Notes under the pieces: generated by a model
The model's database searches: none
Told to the model about the DNA's origin: nothing
Seen by the model: only the letters and a program-made list of their open reading frames with translations
Assembly (NCBI GenBank): GCA_948567375.1
Contig: OX419757.1
Coordinates: 24,924,001 to 24,988,000 of the forward strand
DNA: 64,000 nt
Direction: 5' to 3'
DNA from: Lunularia cruciata
Taxonomy: Eukaryota > Streptophyta > Marchantiopsida > Lunulariales > Lunulariaceae
Translations under genes and position numbers: made by a program
Shown here: in pieces, positions 47,670 through 58,925 of the stretch
Layout: every line of letters starts with the position of its first letter
Numbering within the stretch: the first letter of the stretch is position 1

Positions 47670-48299
47670 CCTGCTCAACGACTACCCACCAAGAAAACTG
47701 TCAAAACCTGAAAGTCTGTATATTGATGAGGAAAGTACCAAAAGCGAAAGCGGAGACGTTTAGTTCCGAAATTTCATGAGTCTTGAACAAACAGGCATCT
47801 CTCAGGTCAGCCTTTCACTTCATCTCACTGCTATGATGTGACGATGTCAATGTAAACTCTCTGTCTGACACTGCAATTTGAGGTGAAATATCACAATAAT
47901 AACAGAGTTCACATCCCGAGCTCTCTATTGTCGTCTGCTAATGCTAATTCAACTTTATGGTAACTGTCCCTGAGAAGTAAATCCCGTGTTCACGTTCATA
48001 GTCCTGCTTTGCTCGCTATGTCCCGCCAACGAATATTAGATTTTAAGCTCATTCAAATTGAACTGTCTATGGCAACTATAATTGTCAAATGCCAATTGGT
48101 ACTGTAATGTTGTTGACATTCTGGGCAAGAACATCAGGACTCTGGATTGATTATACCATTACTGCAGTGAGTGTTTATGCTTTTAGAAGCCTCAGGTCTG
48201 GCATGCACTCTGTGATATGGTGGAAAGCTTTAAACATTACATTACCTATTGACTATCGGAATTAAGATTGTGAAACAGAAAAAGCGGATGACAGCAATA

Positions 48300-48330
48300 A
48301 AATTTAACCTCGCTACGTGAGGTTAAATTT
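48300..48330. repeat. short palindrome (12-bp arms)
   Basis: AAATTTAACCTC, then CGCTACGT-like centre, then GAGGTTAAATTT. A 7-nt centre separates exact arms. It lies about 630 bp upstream of the EGY3 start. Confidence 0.7.
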
Positions 48331-48894
48331 AACCTCAAAGGGAAACGCCAGCAGTACCTGAATCCTCCTCTTTGTGAATATAATGGTGAAGCACGTAGTG
48401 AAGGCAACTCCTTTTCCTCGAAGATTGAACCTTCCTCTCTTCACTCCAACGTCTACAGAGTCAAAACAGTCATGAACGATACAACGTTTCTAGTAATTTC
48501 AAGCCGTCTTGATTGAATGGAGAAAGGACTTCGAAATGTTCCGAATGTTCATTGCAGGTCGACTCCCTTCTGGAACGAGTAGAGCAGATGGTCCAACTAG
48601 TTCATAGACTTCATTTTCTAGTCCAGTGTGATCTCTGAACGAGGCCCCATGCAAGCAAGCGCCCCCCATTACGGTTACTCCGGACGGGCTTCCAGTTGTC
48701 TGGCTCCACTTCTGCGCTTTCACCTTCAAGTCGCCAAGTGTTTCCTGAGGTTTGAAAGCGATAGCACTTGGGACGCTTGGGGCGGGAGTTCTGGGTCCCT
48801 CAAGCGCTTCGCTTGAGAGTCTATCTTCATGAGTGGGAACTTTAGAAACCTTACATGCTTACTAGGTCGGCTCACGAAATGAAATGTGAAGAGG

Positions 48895-49003
48895 AAGTTC
48901 TCTCCCATTTGCAATTCGTTCTCATAATCTAGGTTCATTTTCAGACCTGAATCAAGTAAATCAATCTAGACTAGGAGAACGAATTGCAAATGGGAGAGAA
49001 CTT
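48895..49003. repeat. perfect 29-bp inverted repeat with 51-nt loop
   Basis: 48895-48923 (starting AAGTTCTCTCCCATTTGC) is exactly complementary to 48975-49003. Pairing may continue imperfectly into the loop (TCTAG on both sides). Size and shape fit a MITE-like foldback or a small-RNA precursor. Confidence 0.8.
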
Positions 49004-50566
49004 AATCTTGTTTTCTAGCATTGTTACAGAACATATTTGTCCAGTTGTACTTTTTGCTGCAAACATCCGCTGCGAAAGTGAGGAAAACACGCCTACTCCG
49101 AACCCACAAAGAGTTGCTTGATTGAGTTCAAAGGAAGCAAGCCGCAGCATACAGTAGACACTGGGGTATCTTTATTCATACAATATTGTGAGGAGTGAAG
49201 CAAACAAACAACAGCCATGATTGTGACTAATTGCTCATGAATAGTTCGATTAACGCTCTTGTTGAGCATGCTTTAATCTATTAAACAAAATAACATGAAA
49301 AGGCTGTTGAAACTCGACATAATTTTCCATTCAACTCTGGTGTTAATAGACATTTAGAAGCTGACGAGTTGATTCTTGTGGTGTTTCGAGATCCTTGTCC
49401 TCTTCGTGATGCAAACCTTTTCTTTGTACTGTGGATCAATCATCGTTTCAAAATACTTATTGCCTTAGAGGCCATTGGAATCCCGAGCACAAGCCCACAG
49501 GTCTCATTAACAAAATATATCTGAAATATCCCATTCTATCAATGAGTATAATGTTATCTCGCTTACCAGATCGTAAAACAATCATCAGACTAGGTAGCAG
49601 AATCAACTATCAACGATGTAAGCATGTCGATGTTAGATGTGTAGATGGAAAGGACTTCCAGATCTGGTCGGGAGTGAGAAGGCCAGTAAACGAGCTTGCA
49701 TGGAGGCGAGGTTGCAGCGGAGGTTAACCAAGTGTAAAGTATCGCGACCATGAGTAATTTGAATGGGCCGTGTGTCATGATGAACGTGGGCTTACCAGAA
49801 CACGGTGCCAGCAAGTGCCGCGTCGTGATCGTTAGGTGGATGTTTCAGAGATGGCCAAGTATTATATTTTACGGCCGTTCCTGATATTGATATTTCTTTG
49901 AGAACAAGAATAAGAAATTTTATTAATATTATAAATAATATGAATATTACATTTAAATGTTATCATATTGCTTAAATTTTTTATCTCAAACATTATAGGT
50001 ATATTTGGTGAGTACGTAGATATTGTCAAGTTGTCTTGAGCTTTTCCTTTTGGCTGTGGCATGATGTACTTAACAATATCATCTTTTTGCTAAATTTCAA
50101 TTATATCTTTTATGATGAATTTTATTATTAAAGAGGGTTATGTATAAACAGAGGATAGGATAGACACGTCAAACCTTTGAGAATAAAAGAATCAACTTGA
50201 GGATGAATTTTGTATTGGGCAATCTTTCCTAATATGCTCTAATAAAAAGCTTATATAGGTAGTTAAACTTATCCATTATAGATTATATTAAAAAAATTTA
50301 ACTAGTTTTAGTATTATTTTAGTACATTTCATTTAAAAAAAATTTCAAAAGTGAAATTATTCACAGTTTGATATAGTATAAAATACTAATTTATTCGGTG
50401 TCTTCCGAACACAACGAAAAGAAAACATAAGACTTCGAAACCCCGGCCCTAAGAGCCTGATTTTCATCCAACTTGCACGCTACATCACCCATAAATGTCA
50501 TTAGGAACTTTGTCATTATATGCCATAATGACAAAGCTCCTGTTACAGAGTTATCCCTCGATATTC

Positions 50567-50601
50567 TGACACCTAGATGACACCTCGTCATCTAGGTGTC
50601 A
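50567..50601. repeat. subterminal hairpin of the pogo-like element
   Basis: TGACACCTAGATGAC and its exact reverse complement, separated by 5 nt. It lies just inside the left TIR and may be a transposase-binding structure or a later insertion. Confidence 0.7.
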
Positions 50602-50795
50602 CTATAACAAGTACGATTTTGTGACATAGTTTGTGATATTCTCTGTGAGGGAAAACTACTGTTGGCCTGTTACGAGGGAACCCCAAGAGAATATCCATTT
50701 AATAAAGCATTGCGCTCCTATAGTAGAATTGAAATCGATGCATCCAGTAAGAACAGTGAAAGACAGTGAGGATGAGTCTAAGTTAGAAGCTGAAT

Positions 50796-52440
50796 GTGAT
50801 TAACTTCATCAAAGCTGGGAAGTCCCAGGTCGAAGCTGCTCTTCACTTCAGAGTGTCACGGCCTATGGTGAACAGCATCATGAAAAGATCTGAACTAATC
50901 AAGTTCGAGATCAAGAAGTTTGCAATCAGCAGATCCAAAAAGAGCCTAAGGACATTTGGCTCAGAAACTCTCGAAAATATGTTGCATCAGTGGCATGTTC
51001 AAGTTGAGATTGAAGCACCAGATCTCAACGTCACTGGAGAGGCCAAGGCTCTAGAATTTTTAGGCCAAGTCTCTAGAATTTCTTATGCTTAAGGAGTATT
51101 TGGTCTCCTTCAAGGCGTCAAATGGATGGCTTCAAAACTTTCTTGCTCGTAAAGGGACTACCAGCAGGTGACATTGCGGTGAGCATAATTTGACAAACAC
51201 AACAACAATTGACAAGTAGCTTGCCGATATTTGCCAGCGTTTGGAAAATATACCATTGAAGGATATTTGGAATATTGACAAAACCACTCTCGAGCATCAC
51301 ACTACGTCTTCACGAACATATGTGACCATTAACAATGATGGTCGAGGAGTAAGCAATGCAAAGATTGCATTATGGTCACCCCGATCGTAAGTGCAATATG
51401 TGAAAGACTAACCATTCAGGTGATTGGGAAGTCAAAACAGACTCATGCTCTTAAAGGGTAAACATCAATGGAACATTCAATGATGTTTATGACAATCAGG
51501 CCAAGGCGTGGAAAGATGGATCTTCCATGTTGTGCCTCTTCCATAGAATCGATCAGGAAGCATTAAGAAGGTGAACACATTTCTACATTTTACTTGACAA
51601 TTGTAGCTCACACATTTTTGCTACAAAAGTGTTTGACACAACATGTTCCATGTAGACATCATTCACCTTCGAAGTGATGATGATCATATTTTTCCCATCA
51701 AACTTGATGAGCAATTGCTAACCACTAGATCAGGAGATCATTTGCTCACTAAAGGTAAGGTATTGCAAGACGATGCTTTGCTCACTACTCACTGAATACG
51801 AGTTGTGGCAGTGCTCACGTGATGAGACGCCAATGAATCATTTTCCAATTCACCAACACATACATATGCAAAATGTTCTTCATTGGCTTAAGGAGGCACA
51901 CTATAACATTCCTGAAAATAGCATCCAATGATGCTTCTTAAAGGCAAATGTCCTATCGTTGGACAGTGCTACAAATTCCAACAATGATATTGACTTCCTT
52001 GCTCCAACCTTCAGCAAAGACAACAATGTTGTTGTCGATCTAGTTAATATGATGCCATTTGTTCAAATGCATGATGTCTTGGCAGACTTGCTTGGTATTA
52101 TGGGAGACGTGTTGGAATTGATTGACTTCAACAAGGATAAACCCAAAGGCAGTTCAAAAATTGATGAGATTGAGATCATCAAGAGTGTTTTGATCTTGTC
52201 TAGCGACCTGATACCGTCTGCTGATTCTGATGATGATGATGACATTGCAGATCTTGTGTCAATTGAGATTGCTCTCACAAGAGTCGAAGCCATGTAAAAT
52301 TATCTATCCTATTGGGCGCCTTCATCATCATACTCATCAAAATTTGTTGCCAATAATGATGTGCATCAGGCTCTTTACCAACTCCAAAAATGTCTTGCAA
52401 AGGACCAAAGCATTACCAAGTTGGAGAGTCTAAAGCAAGC
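50796..52440 (+). pseudogene. pogo/Tigger-type DDE transposase, heavily broken
   Basis: Readable pieces in different frames: an N-terminal helix-turn-helix (FIKAGKSQVEAALHFRVSRP, about 50800-50860), a CENP-B-like DNA-binding part (NGWLQNFLARKG, about 51123-51160), then DDE pieces (NIDKTTL, about 51270; LDNCSSH, about 51590; PLDQEI-like, about 51725) and an acidic C-terminus (SADSDDDDDIAD near 52220-52250). Many stops and frameshifts; no active product is possible. Confidence 0.7.
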
Positions 52441-52711
52441 TTCTATCAAGTCCTTTTTCCAGCTTTAGAAATGATCATTTTTAATAAAGTTTGAATGCAA
52501 ACTTCTTCGCCCATGATTTTTGTGCACTATGAAGACACTTCCTTGCTTTAATGACATTGCACTGGAGTGGCCATCATCTATCATAGTGTCAATGTTTACC
52601 AATAGTGACACCCTATCACTATTTGCTATCGTCTCCCATATAAATTACAATTGTTCACTATATCAAAGAAGTCACTATAACAAGGTATTACTATATCAAG
52701 GGATAACTCTA

Positions 52712-55700
52712 TACCACATAGGACAAATGGATTCCTCCTACGCTAAGAACAAAACTATCCAAAACCCCAAAGGGACTAAGTTCAAAACCAAATCTTCATA
52801 TTTCTAGACCATAAAATATTTCACATATTTAATTCATATACTTCTTTACAATTTTAGATGAGTTTATTAAAATCAATGTCAATAAACCCAAAGATGTGAG
52901 AGAGATTGCTATCTTGGTAAGTCTTGCCACATACCCATGAAATTGGCTTAATCGCCAGTCTTAATTAATTCTATCTAATTATATTACACCTCCTCTACGG
53001 ATCCCTTGCATAGTACATGTCCCTATTCTGGTCTTGCTTCCATTTATTTTTTTTTATTTTTTTTTAAAGCATCCAGTTTGCATCACTTTGAATCTTTTGA
53101 CCAAAGTTATTATTATAAACCCATGTACAATGTATTAAGAACATTCTTTACTCTTCTATTATTTTAAAGATGAAGAAAGTTCTAAACATCTTTGATATAT
53201 TGATAATTTTGTAAAAATGATTACTAAATATTATTTCTCTCATGAAAGAAACATTTAAAATAGAGAACGATACAACCCTTTATCATTTTGGACACTTGTT
53301 TGGTCTCCACCAATGTTCTATTGACAAGTTCTCTAGAGAAAACTAATACATAAGTTATTGAGAATCTAAAAGTTTTATACAAATTATCTAATGAGCGACC
53401 TTGTGATTATGTTCTATTGTCCTTTTTCTATAATATTCTTTATGTCATAGATGGCGAGCAATTAATTGTATTACTACTTGTGTGGTGTAGGATTAGAACA
53501 ATACATTGGCCTCAAGCGTTAAGAAAACTGCAACAATACCACTATGTTCATTGCTATTGCTACCAATAATGCAAGACCAATTGAGTTGGTAATGTATTTG
53601 ACTAAAACCAAAACCAAACCAAATGGCTAGAGAAAGTGATTCCAAACTGCATCAACACCAATATATTCACCAAAATCAAAATAAAATCAAAACTTAACTA
53701 AATGGCATGAGAAACTAGTTCAAAATTGCAAAGACACCACTATGTTCAAAACAAAATAATGCAAGACCAATCTACTTGATCAAAAGAAAAATAGAATTTA
53801 TGCAATAGTAGAATCTAATGGGGCTAGACTTTCGATTCTCTAACTCCTCTCTTCCATTCTCCTAAGTTAGCCATGTCATCCTATTCAATCCATTGAAATT
53901 TAAGCGGTGAACAACTAAATATACGAACTCATTAGCAATAGCTTGACATGATAGTATGGAGGAAATTTTAAATGAAAAAATAAATTCATTTGTTTTATTG
54001 AGCTACACATGAGTACTTCCATGAATCATTTGAACAACAAAGAATTATAGACCACGTTACCTAACCAACCACCCTGATATTGCACTCTTTAACTCCTTGA
54101 ATCTTGAGGGCTTTGTTAATACCACTCCAATTGTTAACTTCTTCTTGTTACCCTACAAGAAGTAGGGTAACAAGAAGATTTACCAAGTCCTAACTCAGGA
54201 TAAACCCCACGTCACGCTCTTCACTTCACATAGTGTTCAGAATGATAGTTTGTATTATATCCTTTGATGCAAAATTACTAAAGAACCTTGGATAATAATA
54301 GATATGTATTGATTCATCAATCTTGACATGCATTTACCATGCTTATCCAATATACAATACACTATAGAATATGCAATATTATAGTTTAAGGTAGTATTGG
54401 ACTGATGTAACAACACTTGCTCAAGAGCTAAAATCCTTCAAATTTCAAACATCCCAAATATGGGATGTTTAAAGTTTGAAAGCCACCCAACTTTCATTAC
54501 TATTATGTGAAGTAGATTGCAGCAAGGAGCACTAAGAAATTTCTGTGCTTATTACGGACAAGTTATGAATTCTAAAGATATGAAATATTATTATGGAATA
54601 TTACTAGTAAAGATATGACATATTACTAGTATTAATATGAGATTCTAGAAACTGCACTGCTGCAAGGATCAGTTGACATGATTTGGAAATAAATTCAAAA
54701 GTGTGGGGAGATTTCTATCTCGGAAAGTCCTGCATGGTTGGAGAAGACGTGGTGTTCTATTGCAAAGTAAGAACTAAAAGCAAAAAAAAAAGCTTTGAGT
54801 GAACATGGAAAGTGAATTTGAGTTGTGATCTTTGTGTTGCGGATGGTTCCTTGGTCCCTTGTCTAACACAAAGGACCATAGCATGAGGCCAAATCAAACA
54901 TGGTAAAGACTTCACACATTGAATATCAGTGAACGAGTAAAGAAAAGAGTGAATATGAGACCACCAATTACTGCACTGCTGCAAGGATCAACTGACATGA
55001 TTTGGAAATAAATCCAAAAGTGTGGGGAGATTGCTATAGTCCTGCATGGTTGGAGAAAATGTGGAACAAATCTATTGCAAATCAAGGCTGAAAGCAAAAG
55101 ACAAAGCTTTGAGTGAACATGGGAAATTGAATTTGAGTTTTTATTTTTGTTATTGCTGATGGTCCCTTGGTCCCTTGTCTAACGCAAAGCACCATATCAT
55201 GAGGCCACATCAAACATGATAAAGACACATATTGAACATCATTGAACCAATAGGGGAAAGAGTGAATATGAGACCTCCATTTTCTGCATTGCTGCAAGGA
55301 TCAATTGACATGCTTTGGAAATAAATCCAAAAGTTTGGGGGAATTGCTATCTTAGAAAGTCATCCATGGTTGGAAAAGATGTGGAACAATCTATTTCAAA
55401 TCAAGATTGAAAGCAAAAGACAAAGCTTTGAGTGAACATAGGAAAGTGAATTTGAGTTCTAATATTTGCTATTGATGGTGCCTCAGTCCCTTGTCTAACA
55501 CAAAGCTCCATAGAATGCGGCCACATCAAACATAGCAAGACTTCACACATTGAACATCATTGAACAAGTAAAGAAAGGAATGAATATGAGACCACCATTT
55601 ACTTTCTTGAGTGGTTGGCTTAATACTTAGTTCTATCTGATTATATTACACCTCCTTTGTGTATCACTTGCATGGTAAGAAATAAAGAGAGCTTCTACAA

Positions 55701-56580
55701 AGTTTAAGTGAAACATTTAGTTGCATTGTAAGCATGTAATACGCTATGATATAATCTAATCTAATCTAAAAGGCAACATGCTAGCTATGGAAAGCTAATA
55801 GGTAAAGTGCATTCTTATGGGGGCCAAATTCTGATCCTGTAATTCCTCTCTTACATTCTCCTAAGTTAGCCATGTTCTCCAAGTAGATTCATTCAAATTC
55901 AAGTTGTGTACAACCAAATGTAATGTACTAATTAGTAATGACTTTGACATGAAAATATGTAAAATACTCAACACAAAATTCAGTTGTTTCTCTGTTCTAC
56001 ACTTGACTACTTCCATTAATCATTCAAACAACAAAAAAATGCAAACCATGTTACTTGACCAACCACCACCATATCACACTCTTTGAATCCTTGAGTCTTG
56101 AGGGCTTTGTTGACACCATTGGAAACCAAGACATGCTAAAATCTCTTAACAACTTCAAAATACCTATAAGAAACTCCAACTGTTAGCTTTCTTCATGGTT
56201 GCATGTTGAGTGCAACATATACAAAAGATTTAGACTATAATACTTATTCATCCTCATTAATCCTTAGATTTAATCAGGCAATAAATATCTTGGAAATCTC
56301 GTAAAATTTGAACAACAAAGCCCAAAAGTAATAAAAAACTTTAATACTTGTATTTCTTAATATGGAAAGGTCCAAATGTGATTTATAGAATACTTACTTC
56401 AAATTAGTCATCTGAGTAAAGTCCTTCAAACATACCCAATTAACTTACCTCGTGTGCTTGTCTACAACTATAGTGGATTCTTCAATTGGAGCACTTTTTT
56501 GCTTTCATACCATATCTATGACTTCTGTAGTTTTCTCTTCCTTTGTAAATAAAGAAGCTCTAATTAGTTTTGATTCTAGT
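52712..56580. repeat. AT-rich repeat region with tandem triplication and duplicated blocks
   Basis: Three head-to-tail units of about 315 bp lie at 54651-54969, 54970-55281 and 55282-55600 (shared start CTGCACTGCTGCAAGGATCA). They are framed by two further related blocks, about 53817-54140 and 55815-56130 (shared CATTCTCCTAAGTTAGCCATG and TTGAGGGCTTTGTTRA). A third shared block (CTATCTRATTATATTACACC) occurs near 52970 and 55630. A local segment was thus duplicated more than once. No gene recognised. Confidence 0.6.
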
Positions 56581-56589
56581 ATCCTTTCA

Positions 56590-57990
56590 AGCATAAACCT
56601 GATCAAATCATCAAGTAGAGTCAAACAAACATACTCTCAAGTAAGAAATCTTGATATTATTCTCATTACTGCCATTACATCCCATTACATTACATCAACA
56701 AGCATCCCTAAGAATTGTATTAAATACCTTGATCATCTCCCAACTTCAAAGAAGAAATAAATTGTGGAAAATTTTGATGTAGGTGGATTAAATAGCTTGA
56801 TCTCCTTTGCAATTTCATGAGAGAAGTGCTAATGGTCCACATCTTTTTTAAGGTTATAAACCTTTATTTCAGATAACTATCCTTCATCAATGTCATGCAC
56901 TCTTATGACTCATAATTTTCCATCCAAAACTCCACATCCAAATTCATAACAAGTTGTATACATGCTTGCGTCTTTCATCTACTTGTGCAACAAGAAAATT
57001 CCAGTTAATATCCTTTCAAGCACAAACTTTATCAAATCATCAAGTGGAGGCATACCAACATACTCTTAAGTAAGCAGTCTCGATAGTTTTCCCATTACTT
57101 AACAAAAAAAAATTTAACACCACCCCAAATAATTTTATTAAATACCTCTATTAGCTCCCCTCCAAAGGAGGACTTCAAAGAAGAAAAAAATTGTGGGTGA
57201 TTTGGATATAGGTGGATTACATGGCTTGATTTCCTCAACACTTTCATGAGAGGTAAGTATTGTTTGTCCACTCATCATTTTTAGGGTCATAAACCTCCAT
57301 GCTAGATAAGTATCCTTTATCAATATTTCACCTCCTATGATACATAATTTCCCATCCAAACTTATAGCAAGATGTATACATGTTGTGGCTTTCATCCACC
57401 TATGCAGCAATAAATTTCATTTAGTATCCTCCCAAGCATAAACCTGGTCAAATCATCAAGCAAAGGCATACCATCATACTTCCTAGTAAGTCTTGATAGA
57501 TTTTCCATTACTTAACAAACATGAGGTAAGAACCATCCCTAAGAATTGTACTAAATACATCAATCAACTCCCCACTTCAAAGAAGAAACAAATTGTGGCA
57601 AATTTGAATTTAGGTGGATTAAATGGCTCACTCTCCTTAGCACTTTCATGAGAGAAGTGATGATGGTCCACTCATCTTTTTTAAGATCATAAAATTCCAT
57701 TCTAGATAAGCATTTTTCATCAATGTCCCATGCACTCTTATGACACATAATTTTCCATCCAAAACTCCATATCCAAACTCATAGCAAGTTTTTTACATGC
57801 TACGGCTTTGATCCACCTATGCATTGACAAAATTTTAGTAAGCCACCACCTTCTTACTTGTAACATATTTATGTGAGGGAAAGTGGAGTTCAAATTGCAT
57901 GGCTTTAAATACCCATAAATAGTTCTCTTCATGAAAACATCCACCTTTTTTGCAAAAATGAGTCCATCAAGAGTATATGTACCCAAGAAA
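56590..57990 (-). pseudogene. kelch-repeat (F-box/kelch-like) gene remnant with triplicated segment
   Basis: Three related units of about 420 bp (about 56590-57000, 57007-57420 and 57426-57840) read on the minus strand as kelch blade pieces: SLDGKLCIIGGE (near 57340), MEFYDLKKDEWTIITSLM (near 57650), and VLDGKL with VYNLKKD (56850-56940). Upstream is DGLIFAKKVDVFMK (near 57950). Each has stops or frameshifts. The kelch family mostly acts as protein-binding propellers, in plants often with an F-box; no F-box is visible here. Confidence 0.55.
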
Positions 57991-58925
57991 AATTATATTT
58001 TTTTATTGATACATCAAAAAATCATAAGTAAGAAAGCATTACCTATCAAGCACCAAATTGTAGATCATAATCACGCCAAGGCAAATAACTCACTTGTTCA
58101 GCACATACTAACCCACTAATGACAAAAAAAACTTCTTGTTTAGCACTAGTATGCCAATGTGGTCCTTCATGAATTCAAGCATTAGAGGTAAAGCTTTCAA
58201 ACCTTTTACTCTAACCTTATAACCTGAAAACTAGCATTTGAATAACACATGCAACTACATTGCAAAATGACTATCCATCAATTACAAAAGTAATCCAACT
58301 GCCACTAAGGACCAAAAAAGAGGTGAAAATTGACTTGGTAATATGTGGAAGGATCTTAGGTATGATGGGCTAGGTAGATCAGATAGATGTGTTGCAAAAA
58401 GAGCACTTCTACTAATAGAGCAAGAGCCAAAAATAACTTGAAAATGTAATACCAATAGCTAGACATATGATCTAGAGGTAAAAATTAGATTGGTAACATA
58501 TGGGAGGATGTTATAGATAATGGAACAAGTAGATCAAATAGAGGTATCACCAAGAGATTACTTCTATTAATAGTGCAAGAGCCGAGAATAGCCTAAAAAC
58601 TTCAAAGTCAATTTCAGAGGCCTAAACGGATGGATTAGATCTAAAAGATGTGCATACAATGCTCCCAAATGGAATAAAGTTTGGACTTCCATCCCTCCAA
58701 GTTTGTCTCATCAAGAAATTTCCAATGGTACCTCATCCACACAATTTGGAGGTTCCTATAAGAAGATTCCCTAAAGATTTCCCCAATCAAAGATGGTTTG
58801 ACCTACCAGATAGGATCAGTATTGACATGTCATCCATGCATGCAACTAATCTAAGGGTAGAGCTTGTTGAAATGTCACCAATCCATGTATATGATCCAAG
58901 GGTAGAGCTTCCTTCAAGGGAATCC
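57991..58925. repeat. AT-rich region with a 154-bp tandem duplication, probably partly LTR
   Basis: Units at about 58326-58460 and 58480-58600 share GGTAAYATRTGGRAGGAT and CACTTCTAYTAATAG. The part before 59024 probably belongs to the 5' LTR of the decayed gypsy element, whose left end I cannot place. No gene seen. Confidence 0.4.

Larger units (their letters stand above)
47670..50545. other. intergenic, with inverted repeats
   Basis: Promoter side of EGY3. Inverted repeats lie at 48300-48330, 48895-49003 and 50508-50536 (CTTTGTCATTA arms, 7-nt loop). From about 49.85 kb the DNA becomes strongly AT-rich. No gene seen. Confidence 0.5.
50546..52711 (+). mobile_element. pogo/Tigger-like DNA transposon with TIRs and TA duplications
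   Basis: Terminal inverted repeats of about 19 bp: left CAGAGTTATCCCTCGATAT (50546-50564), right its reverse complement at 52693-52711 with two differences, one at the very last base. TA flanks both ends (50544-50545 and 52712-52713), the Tc1/mariner/pogo target. A subterminal motif GTCACTATAACAAG occurs in the same orientation at 50598 and 52671. The size of 2.17 kb and the CENP-B/DDE-type transposase remnant inside agree. Confidence 0.75.
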
